This document shows positions 16,156 to 22,802 of a stretch of 32,112 nt of DNA, piece after piece. The translations under genes and the position numbers were made by a program. Under the pieces are notes generated by a model. The model made no database searches and was not told where the DNA came from. It was given only the letters and a program-made list of their open reading frames with translations. This DNA is from Sedimentisphaerales bacterium (lineage in GTDB: Bacteria > Planctomycetota > Phycisphaerae > Sedimentisphaerales > Anaerobacaceae). Numbering within the stretch: the stretch's first letter is position 1; the number at the start of each line of letters is the position of its first letter. The DNA lies in contig JAFGPS010000052.1 in NCBI GenBank assembly GCA_016936075.1, positions 1 through 32,112 of the forward strand. Reading direction: 5' to 3'.

Positions 16156-17067
16156 ATGTCTGAGCCGGCAATTAAAATTGAAGGTTTGCATTTTTCATAC
16201 GGTAAAAAACAAGTCCTAAAAGGCGTAAATCTCGAAGTACCTAAAGGTTCTATATTCGGATTTTTAGGAAGGAACGGTACAGGCAAAACAACACTTATAA
16301 AAACAATGCTTGGTCTGCAAAAACCAAAATCAGGAAAATGTCTCGTGGGAGGTATGGACAGCTTTACTCAAACGCTCGACATACGAAAAAGAATTGGCTT
16401 CATGGCAGAGGACCAGCAGATGTACGGCTGGATGAAAGTAAAGCAAATCATCAAATGGGTAGCAGGATTCTACCCAAACTGGGATTATGAATTTTCCGAC
16501 AAACTCATCGTAAAATTCGGCCTGTCTCTCGATGCGAAAGTTAAAGAACTTTCCAAGGGACAAAACTCAAGCCTTGCTTTACTCCTTGCTCTTGGTCACA
16601 GGCCGGACATAGTAATTCTTGACGACCCTACACTTGGACTTGACCCGATTGCGAGAAAGGATTTCCTGCGCCACGTCATAGAATTATTGCAATCAGATGG
16701 CGTAACCGTATTTTTTTCGAGCCACCTGCTCTATGAAATCGAACCCGTCGCGGACTATATCGCAATTCTCGATAAAGGTGTAATAGTAAAATCATGCAAA
16801 ACAGAAGAGCTCAGAGAAAGTGTTCGCAGGTTTATTTTAACTCCGTCATCCAATACAAATTTCAGCGAGATACCGGGAATTCTCGATACGTTCCAGACGG
16901 GCAATACAATTTCAGTAACAATAGAAGATTGCACAGAGCAGAAACGAGAAAAAATCAAATCAATGTCCTCCAACGGCACACAGGAAAACGAACTGAACCT
17001 CGACGAAATCTTCGAAGCCTATGTAATTGGAAACAAAGGACTTGAAAGTATCGAATCAAAAATATAA
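16156..17067 (+). CDS. ABC transporter ATP-binding subunit
   Basis: A 303-residue ATPase. Walker A is GRNGTGKT (38-45), the Q-loop AEDQQMYG, the signature LSKGQ in place of LSGGQ, Walker B VILDDPTLGLDP, and the switch histidine lies in FFSSHLLYEIEP. The residue after the Walker B aspartate, usually the catalytic glutamate, is aspartate (LDDP). I believe this variant occurs in related YtrB-like subunits, so it need not mean inactivity. The last 80 residues form an accessory domain. A GAAAGGA site precedes the ATG. It is the last gene of the GntR operon, 54 nt after the second permease, and energises the two permeases. Confidence 0.92.
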   Translation: MSEPAIKIEGLHFSYGKKQVLKGVNLEVPKGSIFGFLGRNGTGKTTLIKTMLGLQKPKSGKCLVGGMDSFTQTLDIRKRIGFMAEDQQMYGWMKVKQIIKWVAGFYPNWDYEFSDKLIVKFGLSLDAKVKELSKGQNSSLALLLALGHRPDIVILDDPTLGLDPIARKDFLRHVIELLQSDGVTVFFSSHLLYEIEPVADYIAILDKGVIVKSCKTEELRESVRRFILTPSSNTNFSEIPGILDTFQTGNTISVTIEDCTEQKREKIKSMSSNGTQENELNLDEIFEAYVIGNKGLESIESKI

Positions 17068-17080
17068 GATACAATAGTTT

Positions 17081-17111
17081 TGTCATATTGAGTGAAACGA
17101 AACATCTGGCT
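17081..17111. repeat. Half copy of a TGTCAT...ATCTGG intergenic repeat
   Basis: This stretch starts TGTCATATTGAGTGAAACGA and ends CATCTGGCT. It matches, with a 2-nt length difference, the left arm of the complete palindrome at 24295-24364. The right arm is missing, so it looks like a decayed or half element. It lies just after the ABC ATPase stop codon. Confidence 0.6.
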
Positions 17112-17207
17112 CCCGAATGAGAATTAAGAGTCTATATATTTTTTAGTATTGGATTTTACATATTTTCAGAAATATTTCCTTTATAAAACATTCCATCAAA
17201 TAAGCAT

Positions 17208-17238
17208 AACTTCTTATTATACAGTGTATTAAGAAGTT
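17208..17238. repeat. 31-nt inverted repeat before blaI-type gene
   Basis: AACTTCTTA (17208-17216) pairs perfectly with TAAGAAGTT (17230-17238). After one mismatch, four more pairs extend the stem. No T-run follows, so an ordinary terminator is doubtful; an operator is possible. It lies in the 319-nt gap between the ABC operon and the BlaI gene. The rest of that gap is AT-rich and holds the half repeat and the BlaI promoter. Confidence 0.45.
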
Positions 17239-17297
17239 GTGAGTTGTCTCTTTCAGGTAGTTGTTCAAAAAAATATTAAAAATATCTGAAAAAATAC

Positions 17298-17330
17298 TTG
17301 ACGCAATACAACAAATGTAGTATTTATACA
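17298..17330 (+). promoter_or_regulatory. Promoter with BlaI-type operator
   Basis: ATACAACAAATGTAGTAT (17306-17323) is an 18-nt palindrome with one mismatched pair. It has the TACNACA-N2-TGTAGTA character of BlaI/MecI operators. It lies directly after the -35 box TTGACG (17298-17303) and overlaps the region of the likely -10 (within TATTTATACA, 17321-17330). The exact -10 is unclear. The BlaI-type repressor encoded 57 nt downstream should bind here and repress its own operon. Confidence 0.65.
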
Positions 17331-17386
17331 TAAAGCGTAATATATATAAAGTATATGTTGAGTATTTAAAGCAGACGGGATTTCAA

Positions 17387-17776
17387 ATGAAAAAAGATAA
17401 AATCACTATTTCGCCTTCAGAATGGGAAGTAATTGAAGTTCTATGGGAGCAATCGCCGCTTAGTGCGTCCGAGATATTCGATGCGCTCAAGGACCAGACT
17501 ACATGGAACAACAGGACTGTTCGCTCATTTCTTGACAGGCTGGAACAGAAGGAAGCGGTTGCAAAGGAAAAGAAACATGGCGTAAATGTTTATAAGCCGC
17601 TCCTGAAACGCGAGCAATGTTTGAGGAAAGAGAGCCGCTCTTTCCTGGAAAGGTTTTTCAGCGGCAACCCGGTTTCCATGATGTCGCACTTTATTGAGAA
17701 GGAAAAACTCTCAAGTGAACAAATCGAGAAATTACAGAAACTTCTCGAGACAAAACAAAAAAACGATAAAAAATGA
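17387..17776 (+). CDS. BlaI/MecI-family transcriptional repressor
   Basis: A 129-residue repressor. Residues 8-75 are the winged-helix domain (EWEVIEVLWEQSPLSASEIF, TVRSFLDRLEQKEAVAKEK, GVNVYKPLLKREQ). Residues 80-125 are the helical dimerisation tail that the partner protease cleaves in known systems. The length is normal. The TGA stop overlaps the ATG of the BlaR1-type gene, so the repressor and its protease are coupled. A matching palindrome sits on the promoter. By family knowledge it represses the operon until the sensor-protease is activated. I cannot say whether beta-lactams are the signal; the sensor suggests not. Confidence 0.92.
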   Translation: MKKDKITISPSEWEVIEVLWEQSPLSASEIFDALKDQTTWNNRTVRSFLDRLEQKEAVAKEKKHGVNVYKPLLKREQCLRKESRSFLERFFSGNPVSMMSHFIEKEKLSSEQIEKLQKLLETKQKNDKK

Positions 17777-19851
17777 AAGGTTTCATAATGCCTGGTTCTG
17801 AAGTCATAGTAACTTTTACGGATTGGCTTATAAATGCAACCGTCGATATATCTTTCTGTGTTTTGCTGATTCTACTTGTAAGGCGTTTCTTCGCACGCTT
17901 TTTCGGTGCAAGGTTGTCTCGGATTTTATGGGTAGTTCTTTTTATAAGATGTATTGTGCCGTGGTCCTTTCCTATAGATATTTATCCAACGTCTGTTCTA
18001 ACAGAATTTAGAACCGCATTGGAACAAAAACCAACAGTGAGTACTCCTATTCAACCTGTCAAGGAAGTCACTGTATCGCCTGAAGTGAAATCTAATGCAG
18101 GAACAACTCCGCAAATACAGGTAGCTTCGCCGCGAAGAAAGATATTCACAAAAGAAACGATTCGAATAGCGAGTGTAGGGTTATGGTTTTCAGGAATGGT
18201 TTTATTATTAGGTTTAACGATATTTAGAAACAGGAAGGTGGCTCATCGTGCGACTGAAACACCGAAACCTATACCTTCATGGCTGCAGGAAATATTTCTG
18301 GAATCACGAGAACGCTTAAAATTAAAAACATGGCCGGTACTCATTGTCTCATCTGATATAGATTCGCCATGTCTTATCGGTGCGATACGTCCGCGTATAT
18401 TACTTCCCTATCATTTAGTGAGCAGGGCTAATAAACAGCAGCTTACACATATATTAATGCACGAATTAGCTCATATAAAACAGGGTGACATATGGCTATC
18501 GTGGTTCTGGACGGTTATTTGTTCTATCCAGTGGTTTAATCCGCTGGTTTGGCTGTCTGGCAGATATATGTATCTTGACCGCGAGATGGCCTGTGATGAG
18601 CGTGTTTTGAGAATGCTCGAATCTCAAAGCAGAATTGAGTACAGCCACTCTCTTCTGGACTTATTTAAGAAAGTTAATTTGCCTGCTCGCTGCCCGGGTC
18701 TGGCTTGTGTTGTAGAAAGAAAAACCAATATAGAGAGGAGACTTGGAATGATAACAAAATTTAAAATCCGTTCTAATCGTCAAATTCTTTTAGGTTCTTT
18801 AACATTGTTAATCGTTGCAGCTATTTCATTAACCAGTTTTGCCGGTGCAAATCAGGCTGCGAAATTATCGAGCGAAAAGGCAGAACTCATGGGGCGTGTA
18901 GAAGATTTCTTTATGCACAATTTCCGCGATGTAACTGCACGCAAATCCCTGGAATGGAAAATGAGTGAAACCGATGAAAAAGGAAATCGTACTATTCGAT
19001 ATATGTACGAAGCACAAATCTGGGAGAAAGAATGGAAAATTATGAACCAGGTTTTCACATTCGACAAAGATGGCGGATTTGTCGGTTATAAAAATGTTAC
19101 GGGTTTTCCCAAGGATAAAGAAGTCGTGAAAGTTGATACATCTAAAGAAGATGGAATTAAAGCGTTAGTGGAAAAGTTCTTCACTCAAAATTACCGTGAC
19201 TTAACCGACCGCAAAACAATCGAATGGGGTAAAGCTAATACTGAAGAAAATAGTAATCGCAGTATCAGGTACAAATATGAAGCAAGCAGTTGGGGCATAA
19301 ATAAACAAATACATAATCAAAAATTTATTTTTAAGCCTGATGGCGAATTTGTCTCTGTAGAAGATTTAGATATAATAACATCCAGCAATTTAGCTGAGCC
19401 TGTCGAGTCGGACTTTCGTGTTTATAAAGTTGGCAAAAAGGTTTCAGATTATCCGAAACAGAACAATCTTTCCACACCGGAAGCGAGTTATGCTACAATT
19501 ATGAGAAATTATATGGCGACAGGAGCGAGTGGGAGCGAATGGTCAGAAATATCCTTAAAGGAGATACCTGGGACCGAACGACGAGATATTTCAAAAGAAA
19601 AAGCTGAAAGCTATATTAATGCTCGTATTGTAGAAGTGCGGATTTACAAAGAGAGTCTTGCTCGGGTTCTTGCGGAAATTGATGATAATGGTACCAAAGG
19701 TTATGATCAACGTTCACTTTTTTTACGTGACGGCCAATGGTTGAATTTGGGACATGATGGAACCGCGCCGACATTAGAAGAGGCACGTGAGATATTTTCA
19801 AGAAAATGTGCAAGAATACTCAATAGCAATTTGGCAATCGTGAGAGAATGA
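17773..19851 (+). CDS. BlaR1-type M56 sensor-protease with novel extracytoplasmic region
   Basis: Up to 692 residues. The N-terminal 360 are BlaR1-like: membrane helices near 15-35, 45-60, 132-152 and 337-355, and a zinc protease site HELAH at 230-234 followed by EMACDERVL. Beyond the last helix there is no penicillin-binding domain. Instead there are two tandem ~80-residue repeats (about 365-445 and 455-535, each with a FF-x5-RDLT/RDVT and RYKYEA/RYMYEA pattern) and a 145-residue domain (548-692). That last domain is about two thirds identical, by hand alignment, to the N-terminal domain of the next gene's product. The first ATG overlaps the repressor stop. The ATG at 17788 has AAAGG upstream and may be the true start. 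It should sense something other than beta-lactams and cleave the repressor. Confidence 0.85.
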   Translation: MKGFIMPGSEVIVTFTDWLINATVDISFCVLLILLVRRFFARFFGARLSRILWVVLFIRCIVPWSFPIDIYPTSVLTEFRTALEQKPTVSTPIQPVKEVTVSPEVKSNAGTTPQIQVASPRRKIFTKETIRIASVGLWFSGMVLLLGLTIFRNRKVAHRATETPKPIPSWLQEIFLESRERLKLKTWPVLIVSSDIDSPCLIGAIRPRILLPYHLVSRANKQQLTHILMHELAHIKQGDIWLSWFWTVICSIQWFNPLVWLSGRYMYLDREMACDERVLRMLESQSRIEYSHSLLDLFKKVNLPARCPGLACVVERKTNIERRLGMITKFKIRSNRQILLGSLTLLIVAAISLTSFAGANQAAKLSSEKAELMGRVEDFFMHNFRDVTARKSLEWKMSETDEKGNRTIRYMYEAQIWEKEWKIMNQVFTFDKDGGFVGYKNVTGFPKDKEVVKVDTSKEDGIKALVEKFFTQNYRDLTDRKTIEWGKANTEENSNRSIRYKYEASSWGINKQIHNQKFIFKPDGEFVSVEDLDIITSSNLAEPVESDFRVYKVGKKVSDYPKQNNLSTPEASYATIMRNYMATGASGSEWSEISLKEIPGTERRDISKEKAESYINARIVEVRIYKESLARVLAEIDDNGTKGYDQRSLFLRDGQWLNLGHDGTAPTLEEAREIFSRKCARILNSNLAIVRE

Positions 19852-20003
19852 AGATAGACAGACAAAAATTGACTACTTGTTTCTGATTCCTAAACTTTTA
19901 TTAAACTATACATAGAATTTTTAGAATATAAAGGCGTATCAATTGGTACATACAGGCCAGTAGATTGCGATTAACTAAAACACAATAATGAGAGGAACAT
20001 AAA

Positions 20004-22085
20004 ATGCGAGATTCTTTATACATGCGAGTAGTGATACTCAGTCTTTGCATAAGTATTTTAATTAACGGATACACAAAAGCTGGTGAAGACAAAAGTAATA
20101 CATCCGATTTATTAAAGATTTATAAAGTCGATAAAAAAGTTTCAGACTTTCCAGAAGTTGGGGATTTGTCAACCCCTGAAGCGGCCTATGCTACAATAAT
20201 GCGCGACTATATGGCTTTAGGTGCGAGTACGAGCGAATGGTCGGATATCTCAGTAAAAAAAGTGTCAGGGACAGAACGGACTAATGTTTCAGATGAAAAA
20301 GCTCAAAGTTATCTTAACGCTCGTATCATAGAAGTTCAGATTTACAAAGAACGTTCCGCTCGAGTTTTTGCTGAAATAGAAAATAATGGGATTATTGGTT
20401 TTGATCAACGCAGTCTGTTTCTTTATCAGGGGCGTTGGTTGAACTCAGGGCATGATGGTTCGGCGCCAACATTAGAAGAAGCACGTGAGACATTTGCAAG
20501 GAAATGTGAGAGAATACTAAAAACCAATCTGGAACTCGTGGGGGAAGCAACTGAATCACGCTGGAATCGGTCACCTGTCTCTGATCCTCAGGCCTATCTG
20601 AAACCTTATGTAGATTTTCTGCAAAAAGAAGGACGAGAACCGAATGAATTTATGATGGATGCTTTTAAAAAGTACGAATTAGTGACAATGGGTGAAGTAC
20701 ATAATCGTCCGGATTACTGGGCGTTTAATACTGAACTTATACGAGATTCAAAATTTGCAGAGCTTGTAGGAACGATTTATTTAGAGTTGCCGTTAAATCA
20801 TCAGGAAAATATTAATAGTTTTCTTTCACTGAACACTTGCAAAAAAGAAATAGTTATCAATATGTTGCGTGATATGATGGATTTGGGATGGCCCTGTCAG
20901 CCGACTCTTGATTTTTTTACAGCGGTTTGGGAAGTTAATCAGAATTTATCAACAAAGAACAAACTTCGTATTCTCTTGGTTGATATGGAACGTCCCTGGG
21001 AAAAGATTCAAAAGCGAGAAGACTGGCGAAAGTATAATGTAGATCGCGATTCGTACATGGCTCAAAATATCTTAAAGGACCGTAAAAGTCAGGAAGGTAA
21101 ACAGAGGCACGGTTTTTTCATTACCGGTATGGGGCATGCTATGGAAGAGTTTTTTTATGCAGATTTCAAAACACCTCATAAATCTGCCGGATGGCACTTG
21201 AAGCAGGCTTTGGGGGAGCAGTTGTTTACAGTTTTTCAACATGCACCAGTAATGACAAACCAGGGTGAAATAAGTGGGCGGCTTGCGTTGGGTTTAATTG
21301 ATACAGCCTTCGAACAGTTAGATGACCGTCCTGTTATCTTTACACTTCAGAGCGGCCCATTTGGTGAGCTTGCTTTTGATGGTATGCCGGATGCTGATAT
21401 TTATGGAAAATTTAGTGACGGTTACGATGCGTACTTATATCTGTTGCCTCTTGAGAGCGAAATATTCTCTCCATTAATTGAAGGATTTTATTCTAAGGAA
21501 TATGTAGATGAAATAAATCGTCGCAATATATTTATGCAGGGAAGTCCTTTGGATGAAAACATTTCAACTTCAGAGGGATTTACCGCTATGCGTTCAGAAT
21601 TTTGGGGTAAGCCGCGTAGTTGGATTGGAAAAATGGGTCCCGAAGATGCCTGGCAAGAGGGAGACCAGTGGAAAACAAAAATTCGGGAAAAACGTCTCGC
21701 CAGTGTTACTTATGAGCAATTAACGGCGGAGCTTGATAAAATATTTAAAGGAATAAGAGAAATTGATCCAGAAAAATCAGGAGATGCCTGGGAAAAAAAA
21801 TTCGGATTCAATTACCTCACGATGTCAAATTGGTCTGGTATGTATAAATGGTGGCTTGATGTTACAAAAAAGCATCCTCTTGAATCAGTAAAATACGGCG
21901 AGCTTAATCGCAATAAAGAAGGATTACCGCAGATAGAAGTTACAGTAACTCTTCAAGGTAATATTACCTTTTCAAGAGTGTTCCTATTCGAGTATGGAGC
22001 ATTATGGGATGGCTGGCAGGTTCAGTACGGCTTAGATATGCATTTGGATCCTCAATGGAGAAACTTACCTGAAAAAAAGAATTAG
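20004..22085 (+). CDS. Exported two-domain protein: shared sensor domain plus ChaN/TraB/EreA-like domain
   Basis: A 693-residue protein with a signal peptide (about 1-27). Residues 38-182 align without gaps to the C-terminus of the BlaR1-type sensor encoded just upstream. Residues about 215-480 contain GEVHNRPDYW (E231, H233) and ITGMGHAMEEFF (H378). This arrangement recalls the ChaN/Tiki/TraB and erythromycin-esterase-like group, whose members bind haem or hydrolyse esters or peptides using similar Glu/His residues. That assignment is tentative. Residues from about 560 onward are a further unassigned domain. AGAGGA precedes the ATG. A gap of 152 nt separates it from the sensor gene and shows no clear BlaI operator. 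It is probably the effector of this locus, acting in the periplasm. Confidence 0.7.
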   Translation: MRDSLYMRVVILSLCISILINGYTKAGEDKSNTSDLLKIYKVDKKVSDFPEVGDLSTPEAAYATIMRDYMALGASTSEWSDISVKKVSGTERTNVSDEKAQSYLNARIIEVQIYKERSARVFAEIENNGIIGFDQRSLFLYQGRWLNSGHDGSAPTLEEARETFARKCERILKTNLELVGEATESRWNRSPVSDPQAYLKPYVDFLQKEGREPNEFMMDAFKKYELVTMGEVHNRPDYWAFNTELIRDSKFAELVGTIYLELPLNHQENINSFLSLNTCKKEIVINMLRDMMDLGWPCQPTLDFFTAVWEVNQNLSTKNKLRILLVDMERPWEKIQKREDWRKYNVDRDSYMAQNILKDRKSQEGKQRHGFFITGMGHAMEEFFYADFKTPHKSAGWHLKQALGEQLFTVFQHAPVMTNQGEISGRLALGLIDTAFEQLDDRPVIFTLQSGPFGELAFDGMPDADIYGKFSDGYDAYLYLLPLESEIFSPLIEGFYSKEYVDEINRRNIFMQGSPLDENISTSEGFTAMRSEFWGKPRSWIGKMGPEDAWQEGDQWKTKIREKRLASVTYEQLTAELDKIFKGIREIDPEKSGDAWEKKFGFNYLTMSNWSGMYKWWLDVTKKHPLESVKYGELNRNKEGLPQIEVTVTLQGNITFSRVFLFEYGALWDGWQVQYGLDMHLDPQWRNLPEKKN

Positions 22086-22104
22086 AGTAAAAAGAGTTAA
22101 TACT

Positions 22105-22290
22105 ATGTCAGAAACAAAAATGCCACATTCACGGCATGATAAACATTTATGATATTTGAATAATCTTGAATTCCAGAAAAGCAATCTTGAAGAATACAAA
22201 TCGCTGGTGAAAAACGCTCAATTCTATAGCGAGAACTGCGGCAGAACAGCAGCAAACGAAAAGAATCTTTGTAAACCAATAAAACTGTAA
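22105..22290 (+). pseudogene. Small Cys-motif protein frame interrupted by one TGA
   Basis: A 62-codon frame starts at ATG 22105 and ends at TAA 22288-22290. It is open except for TGA at 22150-22152 (codon 16). The upstream part reads MSETKMPHSRHDKHL. The downstream part begins YLNNLEFQKSNLEEYKSLV and ends in a conserved-looking CGRTAANEKNLCKP. Both halves are hydrophilic and in the same frame, so it looks like one small protein gene with a point nonsense mutation. A weak AGAG lies before the ATG. The C-x11-C spacing suggests a metal-binding or zinc-ribbon-like tail. I have the impression of similar small proteins in planctomycetes but cannot confirm it. A downstream TTG (22156) could restart translation, but no ribosome site is present. 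Confidence 0.5.
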
Positions 22291-22344
22291 ATAAATGGAT
22301 TGTGAATAATTATGTGAAACCGAAGTTCTTGAAATAGTAATAAA

Positions 22345-22362
22345 ATATGATATAAATCATAT
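22345..22362. promoter_or_regulatory. Palindrome at the archease start
   Basis: ATATGAT (22345-22351), a 4-nt loop, ATCATAT (22356-22362): a perfect 7-bp inverted repeat ending 2 nt before the archease ATG. It occupies the place of a Shine-Dalgarno sequence, which is absent. It could be an operator or a small RNA hairpin that governs initiation. Confidence 0.4.
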
Positions 22363-22364
22363 CT

Positions 22365-22781
22365 ATGAGAAAAGACTGGGAACATTATTCACATACCGCT
22401 GATATGGGTATTCGCGGGTTCGGGGAAAGTATCGAACAGTCTTTCGCCAACGCCGCTATTGCGATGATTGCGGTAAATGTTGATCCGGAGAAAATACAAC
22501 AGGAAATCCAAATCCAAATCACATGCCATGAGGATGATATAGAATTACTTTTCATCGCATGGCTCAATAATCTCCTCTATGAAATATCAACTCGCAAAAT
22601 GTTTTTCTCTAAATTCCAGGTCGAGATAAAAGATGGCGAATTGACTGGTTACGCATGGGGAGAAAAGCTGGATTTGAAAAAACATGATCCCGGTGTGGAA
22701 ATAAAAGGAATCTCCTATTCTGATTTGAAAGTAACACAGGAAAACGGAAAATGGATTGCACAATGTATAGTCGATATATAA
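22365..22781 (+). CDS. Archease (RtcB activation partner)
   Basis: A 138-residue protein of the archease family. It opens with the hallmark HYSHTADMGIRGFGESIEQSFANAA, recognisable in its parts SHTADMGIRGFG and FANAAIAM. It ends with the family's GISYSDLKVTQ and VDI tail. Archease helps load GTP and metal on the RNA ligase RtcB and speeds its turnover. The next gene, rtcB, begins within about 20 nt, which fits this role exactly. It is cytoplasmic. There is no visible Shine-Dalgarno sequence; a palindrome lies there instead. Confidence 0.95.
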   Translation: MRKDWEHYSHTADMGIRGFGESIEQSFANAAIAMIAVNVDPEKIQQEIQIQITCHEDDIELLFIAWLNNLLYEISTRKMFFSKFQVEIKDGELTGYAWGEKLDLKKHDPGVEIKGISYSDLKVTQENGKWIAQCIVDI

Positions 22782-22802
22782 TTCGAGAAAGTGACAATAC
22801 AA

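Noticed and set aside
18865..19851. Penicillin-binding sensor domain in the BlaR1-type protein
   Set aside because: No SxxK, SxN or KTG series with proper spacing is present; the region is made of repeats and the shared domain instead.
19852..20003. Second BlaI operator before the secreted-protein gene
   Set aside because: ACTACTTGTTTC resembles part of the operator but lacks two central bases and is not palindromic; the short palindrome CTATACATAG is too weak to claim.
22150..22152. TGA as a selenocysteine codon
   Set aside because: No stable hairpin with the features of a bacterial SECIS follows within 40 nt, and no selenocysteine machinery is in the window; a nonsense mutation is simpler.
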